Below, piece by piece: positions 44,371-53,463 of a DNA stretch of 64,000 nucleotides. The first letter of the stretch is position 1. The number at the start of each line of letters is the position of its first letter. The position numbers were made by a program, and so were the translations under genes. The DNA comes from Bacteroidota bacterium (GTDB lineage Bacteria; Bacteroidota; Bacteroidia; Chitinophagales; Chitinophagaceae), in contig JAFDYJ010000012.1 in NCBI GenBank assembly GCA_018267515.1, positions 1-64,000 of the forward strand, read 5' to 3'. The notes beneath the pieces were generated by a model. The model worked only from the letters and a program-made list of their open reading frames with translations. It was not told the DNA's origin and ran no database searches.

Positions 44371-45693
44371 TTATTCAAGCCCAAACATACCCTTATTCAG
44401 TTGTTGCAACAATTGTGTTTTATACTCTGCCGGGACCAACAAGGATATATTATGCGGACTGCCGCCATAGGAAACCATTCTCACCGGAATATTCCGGATA
44501 GAACCAAATAATTTTTTTACCATATCCTCCGTTTGTGAAATATTATTACCCACCACGGATATGATAGTTTGCTTTTCATCCAATTCAATATTCCCGAATG
44601 GCTTCAATTCCTTTACTATCTCTTTCAGATGTGATGAATTATCAATAGTAAGTGAAACGGCCACTTCCGACGTTGTGATCATATCAATGGGAGTACGATA
44701 TTTCTCAAACACTTCAAATATCTTTCTCAGAAAGCCATAGGCCAGTAACATCCGGCTGCTTTTTATCCGGATCGCAATTATATTATCTTTTGCCGCAACT
44801 GCTTTCACTCCTACAGATCCTGCTTTTTCAGTTATGAGTGTACCCTTCGATTGCGGTTGCATCGTGTTGAGTAATTTGACCGGGATATTATATTGCTGTG
44901 CCGGCCATATAGATGCCGGATGTAAAATCTTGGCGCCAAAATAGGCAAGCTCTGCCGCTTCTTCAAAACTCAATTGTTCAACCGGAATGGTTTTTTTAAC
45001 GATCCTTGGATCATTGTTGTGCATCCCGTCAATATCAGTCCAGATTTCACAGGCACTGGCTGAAATTGCGGCAGCAATCAGGGATGCCGAGTAATCGCTT
45101 CCTCCTCTTTTCAGATTGTCCACTTCACCTTTTGAGTTACGGCAAATGTAGCCTTGCGTAACAAACAATTTTTTATCCTTATGCTTATTTAATATTGGAG
45201 TCAGTCTCTTTTTAATCACACTGACTTGTGGTTCATCATAACTGTCAATGACCATAAACTCCAGTGCCGGTAGCAGAAAATGATCAATACCCTGCTCTTC
45301 GAGATAAGTACAGAATAATTTCGTTGACAGCAACTCACCCTGTGCCAGTATATCCTTATTTAAAGCTTCACTGAATGAAATTTTAAGAATGATATTCAGA
45401 AACTCAAAATGCTCGGCAATGATAGCTGTTGCTTTAGCTTTCGCCGCCTTATCGGTTACAAGTTCATCCACAAAAGAATGATAATGTGCTTCCAATTTAT
45501 CAATACATTTCCGGGTTGCAGTACGATCTCCCTTTGATAGGTAATCGCCGATTTCCACCAATGCATTGGTAGTTCCGGATAATGCTGACAATACAACAAG
45601 GGTGGGCTCCGTTCCCTGGCTCACTAAAGTAGCAATATGATGCATACGCTCCGGTTTGCCAACACTGGTGCCACCAAATTTCATCACTCTCAT
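44371..45693 (-). CDS. lysC: Aspartate kinase (monofunctional)
   Basis: A 440-residue kinase catalysing the first step of lysine, threonine, methionine and diaminopimelate synthesis. The N-terminal KFGGTSVG (5-12), the segment LKRGGSDYSASLIAAA, and DIDGMHNNDPRIV are amino-acid-kinase motifs. Two C-terminal ACT regulatory domains (about 300-440, including IRIKSSRMLLAYGFLRKIFEVF and VAVSLTID) suggest feedback control by an end product. It has no homoserine dehydrogenase fusion. A promoter with both -7 and -33 elements lies directly upstream. dapA of the same pathway is about 41 kb away. Confidence 0.93.
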   Translation of the reverse strand: MRVMKFGGTSVGKPERMHHIATLVSQGTEPTLVVLSALSGTTNALVEIGDYLSKGDRTATRKCIDKLEAHYHSFVDELVTDKAAKAKATAIIAEHFEFLNIILKISFSEALNKDILAQGELLSTKLFCTYLEEQGIDHFLLPALEFMVIDSYDEPQVSVIKKRLTPILNKHKDKKLFVTQGYICRNSKGEVDNLKRGGSDYSASLIAAAISASACEIWTDIDGMHNNDPRIVKKTIPVEQLSFEEAAELAYFGAKILHPASIWPAQQYNIPVKLLNTMQPQSKGTLITEKAGSVGVKAVAAKDNIIAIRIKSSRMLLAYGFLRKIFEVFEKYRTPIDMITTSEVAVSLTIDNSSHLKEIVKELKPFGNIELDEKQTIISVVGNNISQTEDMVKKLFGSIRNIPVRMVSYGGSPHNISLLVPAEYKTQLLQQLNKGMFGLE

Positions 45694-45729
45694 AAATTAT
45701 CTTTCAATATGCTTTAAAAAATTGAGGTG

Positions 45730-45758
45730 CAAAGATAATGGCTGAATCATATATCAAA
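45730..45758 (-). promoter_or_regulatory. Putative lysC promoter
   Basis: Minus-strand TATCTTTG (45730-45737) and TTTG (45755-45758), 17-nt spacer. The -7 octamer is identical to that of rpsU. Transcription would begin near 45724, 31 nt before the ATG. Confidence 0.6.
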
Positions 45759-45960
45759 TACTATCCTTCCATGAATTACATATTAAAATGAGATTCCCGT
45801 TACAATGGCGGCTGTAAGAAACAATTCATTGTGGAGACAGTTTGGAAAACCCTATCACCAATAAACAGAAATAGGCAAGTAGCAAAAACAATGGCCAAAT
45901 TTATAAATAGCTTCCGGTAAGAATTAAGTATCAGCCAACTTGCTCAAAAATATTTTAGTC

Positions 45961-48711
45961 TCACTTGCTATTAGTATAAAGTTCATTAAACAATAATTTG
46001 AATGTACCCGCTGACTGCCCCCGGAAAGTTATCTCAGGACCAAAAACATATAAAGTTCCTTTACCCACCGGGGCACTGAAAGCAGTTACCTTATTTTTTA
46101 AATATGCTTTCCCCCACGCCCAGCCACTACGCAAAGGATCCCCGGCTCCAAACCAAAGCAGGGGCTTTACGTCTCCTTTATTAAGCGCTTCCGGTTTGAC
46201 ATCAAATACAGGACTATTGTCAAAATACACATCAGTAGTTTTATCCATGCCCCAGGCAGCCGGGTCATTATTATCAACCATAGCGCTTAAAATACTTCCA
46301 GGAATAAAATATTTTATCTCCGGAAGATTTCTTTCAACACCATTGTCAATTTCCACTAAAGCATTGCTGACAGGCAAGCCCAGATGATACGCTAAATTAG
46401 CACTGGAGCCGATAGTTATTATTCGTCCTCCTTCTTCCAAAAATTTTTTTAATTGAGGTACAGAGGTATCAGCTGTAATTCTTCCTATATGCGACCGAAA
46501 TTCTGCAGGTATTGAATCCGGGGAAGGGTCTCTGCGGAAAAATCCTCTTTGGTTTGATAACCTTAACCCCGGTATTGCACCGGGTACAAATAGGATCGCA
46601 TCATATTTTGAACGCAGCCCGCCGGCATCAATTTCTTTAGAATAGATAACATTAAACGAATAATCATTTTGCTCCAGTAACCAACGAATCCATCCTGAAG
46701 GCATCGAGCCACCATAGGTATCCCAAAGAGCTATACGGGATGGTTTGATTTTTTGCAACGAAGCAGGTTTTGATGAAGCGGTAATAATATTTAGGCCATC
46801 TTCATTACTGATTTTTTGTAAAATTGATTTTGCCTTAATATTTGCAGGTATATAAAACGAACCTACACCGGCTATTCCCGGCGTACTGGCAGATACCCTG
46901 TAAACTTCAATATTTTCTTTCAGCAAATCATTAACTGCCTTATAGGATACATTGGCCGCAGCATCTAATAAATAGCCTTTTGCAGATGCCGCAATATTAT
47001 TTTGACCTTTAATTTTCAATAGCTCGCCCTGAGGATTCTTTTCAAAAGGCCCATCAAAAGCATCAAGGATACGATCAAACTTTACTCCCATTTGATAGGC
47101 AAGCGTCCATCCTGCAGCATCATAAGGTGCTACAGGCGGTCCGCCCGGATATTGAAAATCATTAGGATGATCCTGCGGCTCAAACAAATCCAAAATATGC
47201 GGGCGGAAAGCCTGGTTGGTTTTAACTATGTATGAATTGGCAGGATATTTTTTTCCTCCAACACTAAATTCAGATTTTGCTTTTTGCACTATAACTCCGG
47301 TACGGATAAGGGCATTCAGAAAATTTACTGCAGTAGGAAAGTCCGGTTGATCAGAAGGAATAATATAACCCCTGGGATCACGAAGTTGCGGATCCTTCAT
47401 AACCGAATCATAAAAACGGGCAGGCAAAGTTGAAGGTACAGGTCTCAAAGTCTGATTGGATGAATCATTTCTTCGTTGCGATGATTGATACAAATGATTT
47501 ATATCGTTAATCTTAGAAGGACTTAATGACCAGGTATCTTTTTCTCCTTTCAGAATGGAGTTTTTCCCCATACGATAAATATTATACAACAATTCATCCC
47601 GGTTGCGGGAGGCATAATTTAAAACAGCATAGTTCAGCGAAACGGAGTACTCAATGGATTGGCGGAACAACCATTTCTGAGGAGTTACCGGGTTGGGTGT
47701 CGCATTATTGGGAATTAACCTTTGTGGTACCAGGGGAATATTTGACGGATTGGGGCTGCCTGTAATTTCAGTAAGCAAACCAAGCATATTGTGAAAATAG
47801 GTTGTAGTTCTTAAACCGCCATTATACCAGGTAGAAAAAACAGAACCGCTTTTACTTGTATAACCCGGTTTACCTTCTGCATTCAACCTGTTTTGCATAG
47901 CAGCGCCTAAACCTTCCAAACCGGAAATAATCAATGGATCAAATACATAATTGAAAGGATCACGGTAAGGAGGGCCTGCGAGTACAGATCCTGCAGGACC
48001 TGACTGGTGATGATTGTACATGATCTGTGGAATCCATTCAATGAATAACTGCCTCGCCATATTCTGTGTTTCCTTCATATTCATCATATAAAAATCACGG
48101 TTATTATCATGTCCTATATATTTCTGGTAAAGAGTAGGCAGAAATTGTAATGATCTTTTTTCCGGAACAGATGTTCGCATATACCAATTGGAAACAAGTT
48201 CCTGTCCATCAGGGTTGGCATGTGTCAACAGCACAATTACATTCTTCAATATATTAATAGTTTCATCATCATTACGGCTCAGCAGGGTCCAGGCTGTTTC
48301 AATCAGTTGATGTATGCCCACCGTTTCAGTAGCATGTAATCCGCCATCTATCCATACCACTGCTTTTCCTTCTGCTGCTAAAGCTTTAGCCTGCTCATCA
48401 GTCAGGCCTTCAGCATGAGCTAATTGTTCTGATATGCTTTTATACCGTTCCAGCTTTTTGATATTTTCCGGAGCAGAAACAATCAACATGAATTGACTTC
48501 TTCCTTCCTCAGTCTTACCAATTTCCACCAGCTTTGCCCGGTCCGAAGCTTCTTCTAATTTTTTAAAATAAGCCTCTGTTTGAGTAAAAGTGGCGAGTTG
48601 GTAATTATCACCAATATTAAATCCAAAAAAGTCTTTCGGAGAAGGAACAGGCTGAGCAATCGCTTTTATAGTGCAGAAAAAAATTAATAGCAGGGGAATG
48701 ACTTTTCGCAT
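45961..48711 (-). CDS. Secreted M14-family zinc carboxypeptidase
   Basis: A 916-residue protein with signal peptide (about 1-20, ending AIAQ). The M14 domain (about 40-370) has the zinc motif HATE (His126, Glu129, in GGLHATETVG) and NHHQSG near 235-240, with a later Glu in LLTEITGSP as the likely catalytic acid/base. The C-terminal 500 residues contain a glutamine amidotransferase-like/DJ-1-type segment (AILFVPGAIPGL, GRIITIGSS), often attached in large M14 proteins of Bacteroidota. ATG 48711 is used; a GTG at 48750 would add 13 residues ahead of the signal peptide. It probably degrades peptides in the periplasm or outside the cell. Confidence 0.85.
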   Translation of the reverse strand: MRKVIPLLLIFFCTIKAIAQPVPSPKDFFGFNIGDNYQLATFTQTEAYFKKLEEASDRAKLVEIGKTEEGRSQFMLIVSAPENIKKLERYKSISEQLAHAEGLTDEQAKALAAEGKAVVWIDGGLHATETVGIHQLIETAWTLLSRNDDETINILKNVIVLLTHANPDGQELVSNWYMRTSVPEKRSLQFLPTLYQKYIGHDNNRDFYMMNMKETQNMARQLFIEWIPQIMYNHHQSGPAGSVLAGPPYRDPFNYVFDPLIISGLEGLGAAMQNRLNAEGKPGYTSKSGSVFSTWYNGGLRTTTYFHNMLGLLTEITGSPNPSNIPLVPQRLIPNNATPNPVTPQKWLFRQSIEYSVSLNYAVLNYASRNRDELLYNIYRMGKNSILKGEKDTWSLSPSKINDINHLYQSSQRRNDSSNQTLRPVPSTLPARFYDSVMKDPQLRDPRGYIIPSDQPDFPTAVNFLNALIRTGVIVQKAKSEFSVGGKKYPANSYIVKTNQAFRPHILDLFEPQDHPNDFQYPGGPPVAPYDAAGWTLAYQMGVKFDRILDAFDGPFEKNPQGELLKIKGQNNIAASAKGYLLDAAANVSYKAVNDLLKENIEVYRVSASTPGIAGVGSFYIPANIKAKSILQKISNEDGLNIITASSKPASLQKIKPSRIALWDTYGGSMPSGWIRWLLEQNDYSFNVIYSKEIDAGGLRSKYDAILFVPGAIPGLRLSNQRGFFRRDPSPDSIPAEFRSHIGRITADTSVPQLKKFLEEGGRIITIGSSANLAYHLGLPVSNALVEIDNGVERNLPEIKYFIPGSILSAMVDNNDPAAWGMDKTTDVYFDNSPVFDVKPEALNKGDVKPLLWFGAGDPLRSGWAWGKAYLKNKVTAFSAPVGKGTLYVFGPEITFRGQSAGTFKLLFNELYTNSK

Positions 48712-49185
48712 GGCAGTTATTTTCAATTGATTTGTAATAAATATGAACACGGAAGTTAAAGGGATTCAGGAAATATGCGATAAATAATTTTAAACAACCT
48801 GCGACCTTAATAAAAATTGTAATATTTGTCATCCCTAACACCTGGCCAGGAATCCAGAAAGAAATTCAACCGGCCTGCTTTGAATCAGGCACTATCTCCG
48901 TAAAAATGAATCGAGAAATCATATGGTTTCATTTACCTGGTACTTTGGAACTCGATGACTTCATGAAAACCTGACAGGTTAATACCATGTTATCATTAAC
49001 AATTACAGGATTAATTTTTTTCATATATCGCAAAGGAAATAACTTCGTTTCCCCTTCCTTCAGCCAGGCAATAACAACCTGCGAATTTTTATTAATGCTG
49101 AAAAATTCTGAAAAAAAAATTCCCAGGACGTTAAGTTGAAACAATTCACATTGAATTTTCAACATTAAAACTCAAAAGATATATC
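48712..49185. other. Gene-free divergent region with small inverted repeats
   Basis: No convincing gene. Visible elements: palindrome CCTGGCCAGG (48841-48850); hairpin GCCTG/CAGGC (48873-48877 and 48886-48890, 8-nt loop); and dyad AACCTG-A-CAGGTT (48968-48980), which could be a regulator site for one of the divergent genes. A 78-codon leftward frame (48929-49165) has no recognisable domain. Confidence 0.5.
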
Positions 49186-50112
49186 ATGGAAAGTATTTTT
49201 CTAAGAAAAAAAATATCAGTGTCTCGCAAATTATTTCTTCTTGTACTATTAACTTTTTTCGCCCGGAACTCAAATGCACAGCCGGGCAAAAGCATGTTAC
49301 CCAAACCAGACCACATCATTATTGTAATAGAAGAAAACCATGAGTTTGATCAGATCATTGGTTCAAGCAATGCACCCTTTATTAATTCACTTGCAAAAAA
49401 AGGAATGCTTTTTACCGATTATCATGGAGTAACGCATCCCAGTCAGCCGAACTACATTGCACTTTATTCCGGATCTACACAGGGAGTAGAAGGTGATAAA
49501 TGCCTGAAGAAAGTTACTCCCTTTACCACTCCCAACCTTGGTGCAGCAATGATCAGCGCTGGATACTCATTTAAGGGATATGCACAAACAATGCCTGAAG
49601 ACAGTATTATGGCTTGCTATTATAAAATGAGTGATTTAAACAAGTCCTATCTCTACGGCCGTAAGCACTGCCCCTGGGTAAACTGGATTGGCAATAAAAA
49701 AAATAATTTACCGGCTTCAGTGAGTTTATCTATGACGAAATTTCCAACCGATTATTCAAAGTTGCCTACTCTTGCTTTTGTAATCCCGGATATGGATCAT
49801 GATATGCATAATATCGGAAAGAGAGGAGATGCGTTTGCAATCAGAATGGGTGACATTTGGCTCAGGAATAATTTATCAAAATATGCAGACTGGGCTATGA
49901 AACACAATAGTCTTTTGATCATAACATTTGACGAAGATAACTTTACCTTAAAAAATCATATCCCTGCAATTTTTATCGGCTCCATGGTAAAACAGGGTGA
50001 AACAAATGTTTCTGCAAATCATTATGATCTTCATAGAACAATTGAAGCCATGTACGGATTAATGCCCGCCGGCGAAAATGATGGAAAAGTAATTGAAGGG
50101 ATCTGGAAGTAA
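49186..50112 (+). CDS. Secreted phosphoesterase/acid phosphatase (AcpA/phospholipase C-type superfamily)
   Basis: A 308-residue protein with an N-terminal signal (about 14-31, ending SNAQ). It belongs to the alkaline-phosphatase-like phosphoesterase family: EENHEFDQIIGS near the start with metal-binding Glu/Asn, HGVTHPSQPNYIALYSGS, PDMDHDMHN and LIITFDEDN, then NHYDLHRTIEAMYGL at the end. This pattern is shared by acid phosphatases and bacterial phospholipase C-like enzymes. It likely releases phosphate from organic esters in the periplasm or outside. It stands alone. Confidence 0.85.
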   Translation: MESIFLRKKISVSRKLFLLVLLTFFARNSNAQPGKSMLPKPDHIIIVIEENHEFDQIIGSSNAPFINSLAKKGMLFTDYHGVTHPSQPNYIALYSGSTQGVEGDKCLKKVTPFTTPNLGAAMISAGYSFKGYAQTMPEDSIMACYYKMSDLNKSYLYGRKHCPWVNWIGNKKNNLPASVSLSMTKFPTDYSKLPTLAFVIPDMDHDMHNIGKRGDAFAIRMGDIWLRNNLSKYADWAMKHNSLLIITFDEDNFTLKNHIPAIFIGSMVKQGETNVSANHYDLHRTIEAMYGLMPAGENDGKVIEGIWK

Positions 50113-50221
50113 TATTATCCGGTTATGGAAGATTGAGGAAATGTTTCACATATCCAACAACAGAACCTGTGACTTTCTGTTAAAGGATCTCTGCGTATTG
50201 ATTATTCGGTAAAAGATTATT

Positions 50222-51304
50222 TTATTGAAAAGACACGTTGAATTTTGCAGCCAATTGTTCCAGGTCTTTTATCACCGGCTCAATTAGTGCGATTCCCTCT
50301 TTCATCCTATTTTCCTGCATTTCTCTTTCAGGATCTCCGGGGATCAGAACTTTCTTTTCACCGGCAACAGGCTTTGCTTTTCTGAATCCACGGATCCAAT
50401 GATCCATATTTTTCTTAAAATCTTTTCCAGGACGAAATGCATCAATTCGCATAGCTCCGAAGAAATGACCGATTCCTTTGCCGGGTTGTTCTTCAGGCAT
50501 AGGGACATAAGCAGGAAACGGAGGAACCCAGGGTGCATAGTTTGCTCCGCTCAATAACCCGGAAAAAATATCCACCACGGCTCCCAATGCATAGCCTTTA
50601 TGACTGCCATGTTCTTTATCGCCGCCAAGGGGTAATAATGCTCCTCCTTTTTTTAATTCATGCGGATCGGTAGAAGAATTTCCGTCTTTGTCCTGTATCC
50701 ATCCAACAGGAGCTCTCTGATTTTTTCTTTGAAGGATTTCTAATTTTCCATTTGCTGCCGTTGTCGTTGCAAGATCGGCAACAAAGGCAGGCTCCTCACC
50801 CGCCGGGACAGCTACACAAATCGGATTTGTTCCCAACATTCTGTCTACAGAAAATGTTGGTGCCACTAAAGGGCTTGCATTCGTCATTGCCATTCCGATC
50901 ATATCAAATTGTAATGCCATCATTGCATGATGTGCTGCAATACCAAAATGATTGCTGTTTTGTACACTTACCCAGCCTGTTCCTGCTTGTTTTGCTTTTT
51001 CAATTGCAATCTGCATGGCAAAAGGCGCTACTACCAAACCCAAGCCTGAATCGCCATCCACGACTGCTGTAGAAGCCGTTTCATGAATCACTTTTATTTC
51101 AGGAGATGCATTAACCCTTTTTACCTCCCACAACCGAACATAACCACTGAGGCGGGCTACACCATGCGAATCAATTCCTCTGAGGTCTGCTGATAATAAT
51201 GACTCCGATGCAGTGATGGAATCTTTTTTATTGCAGCCAATTTTATTAAAAACAGTTTTAGTAAAATTGAATAACTGATTGTAAGAAAATGTTTGTTCTC
51301 CCAT
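50222..51304 (-). CDS. Ldh-family (malate/L-sulfolactate-type) NAD(P)-dependent oxidoreductase
   Basis: A 360-residue member of the LDH2/MDHG family, unrelated in fold to classical lactate dehydrogenase. Motifs include LRGIDSHGVARLSGY with the catalytic His, VDGDSGLG, VQNSNHFGIAAHHA, GTNPICVAVPAG and GSHKGYALG. Relatives oxidise malate, lactate, sulfolactate or ureidoglycolate, or reduce delta1-piperideine-2-carboxylate. Nothing in the neighbourhood identifies the substrate. Upstream lies an 8-bp hairpin TATTTTGG/CCAAAATA (51366-51387), between it and the transposase. Confidence 0.88.
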   Translation of the reverse strand: MGEQTFSYNQLFNFTKTVFNKIGCNKKDSITASESLLSADLRGIDSHGVARLSGYVRLWEVKRVNASPEIKVIHETASTAVVDGDSGLGLVVAPFAMQIAIEKAKQAGTGWVSVQNSNHFGIAAHHAMMALQFDMIGMAMTNASPLVAPTFSVDRMLGTNPICVAVPAGEEPAFVADLATTTAANGKLEILQRKNQRAPVGWIQDKDGNSSTDPHELKKGGALLPLGGDKEHGSHKGYALGAVVDIFSGLLSGANYAPWVPPFPAYVPMPEEQPGKGIGHFFGAMRIDAFRPGKDFKKNMDHWIRGFRKAKPVAGEKKVLIPGDPEREMQENRMKEGIALIEPVIKDLEQLAAKFNVSFQ

Positions 51305-51365
51305 GCAGCAAAGAAACGAAAAGAAATGCTTGCTATTGATTGTTTGTGGAGACCAGTATGGTCTC

Positions 51366-51387
51366 TATTTTGGTAATAGCCAAAATA
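51366..51387. repeat. Inverted repeat between Ldh-family gene and RAYT
   Basis: Perfect 8-bp arms TATTTTGG and CCAAAATA with loop TAATAG. It lacks a T-tract on either strand. It may be an operator for the Ldh-family gene or part of the transposase-associated unit. Confidence 0.5.
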
Positions 51388-51404
51388 ACAAAAGAGATTA
51401 GTGA

Positions 51405-51417
51405 GCCCCATCGGGGC
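51405..51417. repeat. REP-like palindrome, left of RAYT
   Basis: GCCCC-ATC-GGGGC, a 5-bp stem with 3-nt loop, 18 nt beyond the transposase stop. Similar in core to the two palindromes on the other side of the gene. Confidence 0.6.
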
Positions 51418-51435
51418 GGCATTTTTCAAATACAA

Positions 51436-51897
51436 CTAATCAATAAATTCAAAGAGGTATTTTGAATCATATTCAATCTCAAAATCAGAAAGCATTTTTA
51501 AATATTCCTCTTTGAATGTCTTAGACTTGTGATGTTCCTCCTGATTCATTATATAATTTATTACCTGGTTTCTTTGACTTCGGGAATAAGAAAATGCTCC
51601 ATATCCGGATTGCCATTGAAATTTACCTTTTACAAAACCTTGCTCGTTTATCCATTTACTACTGTTTGCTTTTACGATACTCATAAAATCAGCAATACTG
51701 GTCGTAACAGGCATTCCAAAAAAAACATGCACATGATCTTTCCATCCACCAACTGCTAAAGATTTTGCCCCATTTCCTGTTATTATTCCTGATATATATT
51801 TATGTAATTCATCCCTCCATATTTTGGTAATCGCATTTTCTCTGCCCTTTACAGCAAAAACAGCATGAATAGATATTTGTGAATAAGTGTTTGCCAT
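51436..51897 (-). CDS. REP-associated tyrosine transposase (RAYT, IS200/IS605 TnpA-like)
   Basis: A 153-residue Y1 HUH nuclease. The metal-binding HUH motif is HVH at 55-57 (GGWKDHVHVFFG). The catalytic tyrosine is Tyr115, with Gln119 four residues on in VINYIMNQEEHH, as in IS608 TnpA. The segment FQWQSGYGAFSYSRSQ is typical. No tnpB is present. GCCCC-type palindromes lie just beyond both ends (51405-51417; 51909-51921; 51955-51967), as expected for a RAYT with its REP sequences. The reading frame is intact, so it may be functional. RAYTs are single-copy domesticated-like genes that are thought to spread REP elements. Confidence 0.88.
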   Translation of the reverse strand: MANTYSQISIHAVFAVKGRENAITKIWRDELHKYISGIITGNGAKSLAVGGWKDHVHVFFGMPVTTSIADFMSIVKANSSKWINEQGFVKGKFQWQSGYGAFSYSRSQRNQVINYIMNQEEHHKSKTFKEEYLKMLSDFEIEYDSKYLFEFID

Positions 51898-51908
51898 GCT
51901 ATAATACC

Positions 51909-51921
51909 GCCCCTATAGGGC
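51909..51921. repeat. REP-like palindrome 1, right of RAYT
   Basis: GCCCCTATAGGGC, with GCCC/GGGC arms and the inner perfect palindrome CCCTATAGGG. It lies 11 nt upstream of the transposase ATG. Confidence 0.65.
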
Positions 51922-51954
51922 TTCTTTTAATTTTTCTTTTTTTACCAAAACATT

Positions 51955-51967
51955 GCCCCTACAGGGC
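51955..51967. repeat. REP-like palindrome 2, right of RAYT
   Basis: GCCCCTACAGGGC, differing from palindrome 1 at one base and offset by 46 nt in the same orientation. The preceding TTTTTTTACCAAAACATT resembles conserved tails seen next to such palindromes in Bacteroidota intergenic repeats (from memory). Confidence 0.65.
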
Positions 51968-51989
51968 AGTTTTCATTTGAAAAATATTG

Positions 51990-52034
51990 AAAAAAAATCC
52001 CAGCGCTACTTTATCTTACTTAGTACGCCGGGAT
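51990..52034 (-). terminator. Terminator of ssb
   Basis: Imperfect stem ATCCC-A-GCG.../...CGC-C-GGGAT (outer arms 51997-52001 and 52030-52034). Leftward it is followed by seven T. It lies 23 nt after the ssb stop. Confidence 0.7.
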
Positions 52035-52057
52035 CATATTTTTCATAACGGTAAGTC

Positions 52058-52489
52058 TTAAAACGGGAGGTCATCAACCGGCTCGGTGATTTCACCGGCT
52101 GTTATAGTTGTTGCGGTTGACGTCGTTGCCCCGGTAGTTGCAGCCATGCCGGAATAATTTCCGCCACCATCTCCACGGCCACCCAATAACTGTACTTCCC
52201 TTACACGAAGTGATAAGGAAGAACCGGGAGTGCCGTCATTTCTTTGAAAAGATCTTGCTTCAGGTTGCCCTTCTGCATAAACCTGTTTTCCCTTGGTCAG
52301 ATACTGTGCTATAGCAGTACGGTCTGTCCACCAGGCACAATCTACCCAGGTTGTCTTTTCCTGGTTATTGCCCTGGCTGTCTTTGTACTTTTCAGTGTGT
52401 GCAACTGTGAAGTTGATCACATTCTTTCCATTGACAGTGTTAACCACGCAATCCTTGCCGAGGTTCCCGATGATTTGCATTTTAATCAT
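52058..52489 (-). CDS. ssb: Single-stranded DNA-binding protein
   Basis: A 143-residue SSB. The OB-fold (about 1-105) opens with MIKMQIIGNLGKDC, and contains VINFTVAHTEKY and WVDCAWW. A Thr/Gly/Ala-rich linker leads to the acidic tip VDDLPF, which recruits replication and repair partners. The start is ATG 52489; TTG 52498 would add three residues. It is next to the RAYT unit but with its own terminator, and is a chromosomal-type SSB. Confidence 0.95.
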   Translation of the reverse strand: MIKMQIIGNLGKDCVVNTVNGKNVINFTVAHTEKYKDSQGNNQEKTTWVDCAWWTDRTAIAQYLTKGKQVYAEGQPEARSFQRNDGTPGSSLSLRVREVQLLGGRGDGGGNYSGMAATTGATTSTATTITAGEITEPVDDLPF

Positions 52490-52719
52490 AGTGCTCAAAT
52501 TTTAATGTGCGTAAATATTGTTAAGCCTGCAATTTAATGGTTTTATACATTACCGGACAATACCACTTTCAGGTAATAGCTCTTAACCTTTGAGCCAACT
52601 GAATTCATTGTGATTCGCCGGAACCCGATTAATTGATTTGTCAATGGCTACAATCTATTCAGGTAGCCGGACTATGAAGAGAGGATTTTATTGATGTCAA
52701 CTGAAATATTTTGATAAAA

Positions 52720-53463
52720 TCATTTCTTCTCCTTACTAACTTTTAGTTTCCACTCCTCGGGACCCGATTCCAGGTATTCCCATTTAAAGGGAATATCATT
52801 TTCAGCTTCCAGTTGATAATACAATGGCTTGGGATCATGATCATTAATAAAAATAAAGGCTTCACCCGGCTTTATTTTATCAAAGGTTTCAAAAACCATT
52901 TCATGTCTTTTGGCCGGTGGAAAAGGACGAAGATCAAAGCTCTCTACTACCGGAATATCAATGGAAGCGCCTTCACTTTCCTTCAACTTGGTAATATGTA
53001 CAATCACTTCAAAGGGATCCTGCTTTTTATACGTCCATTTGTATTTCCCTTCAAATTGTTTTTCGAATATGTTTTTAATGTCATTGGGGTGACCTTCCGA
53101 AATCAATTCCATGGTTTCTCCCTCCGGCATCATTCCGTAACGGTGAAAAACAGCATAGTTCCAGTCTTTTTGTTCTGCTTTGCGCAAGTCCATCAGTGTT
53201 GAAGCCCCTTTAAACTCCCGCCCCTGGGATTCTTCTGTTCTTGTTACTTTCACTTTCCATTCCCTCCCTCCTTTGTTAAGATATTCCCAGGCAACAACAT
53301 CGCCATAGATTGATTTAAACTCATAATATACAGGCTTAGGGTCATGATCGTTGATAAAGATGAAACTTTCACCTGCTTTCAGTACTTTAAAAGTTTGATT
53401 GAGCCATTCATGACGTTTGATGGGAATCAATGAACGTAAATCATGTTCTTCCAGTGGATTCAT
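52720..53463 (-). CDS. Three-repeat DUF2249 protein
   Basis: A 247-residue cytoplasmic protein made of tandem DUF2249 units. Unit 1 (about 8-75) and unit 3 (about 176-243) share DLR..P..KRHE, GE.FIFINDHDPKP (37-44 and 206-213), WEYL and EWK(V/L)KV. Unit 2 (about 90-160) keeps the outline (DLRKAEQKDW, PEGETMELISEGHPNDI, GKYKWTYKK) but has lost the NDHDP core. DUF2249 proteins are often linked with hemerythrin domains or with NO/denitrification genes. None adjoin here, so the function is open. ATG 53463 is used because the upstream frame is not conserved-looking. Confidence 0.8.
   Translation of the reverse strand: MNPLEEHDLRSLIPIKRHEWLNQTFKVLKAGESFIFINDHDPKPVYYEFKSIYGDVVAWEYLNKGGREWKVKVTRTEESQGREFKGASTLMDLRKAEQKDWNYAVFHRYGMMPEGETMELISEGHPNDIKNIFEKQFEGKYKWTYKKQDPFEVIVHITKLKESEGASIDIPVVESFDLRPFPPAKRHEMVFETFDKIKPGEAFIFINDHDPKPLYYQLEAENDIPFKWEYLESGPEEWKLKVSKEKK

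Noticed and set aside
48929..49165. 78-codon leftward frame in the gene-free region
   Set aside because: ATG-initiated and roughly protein-like, but no signal, domain or promoter; not enough to call a gene.
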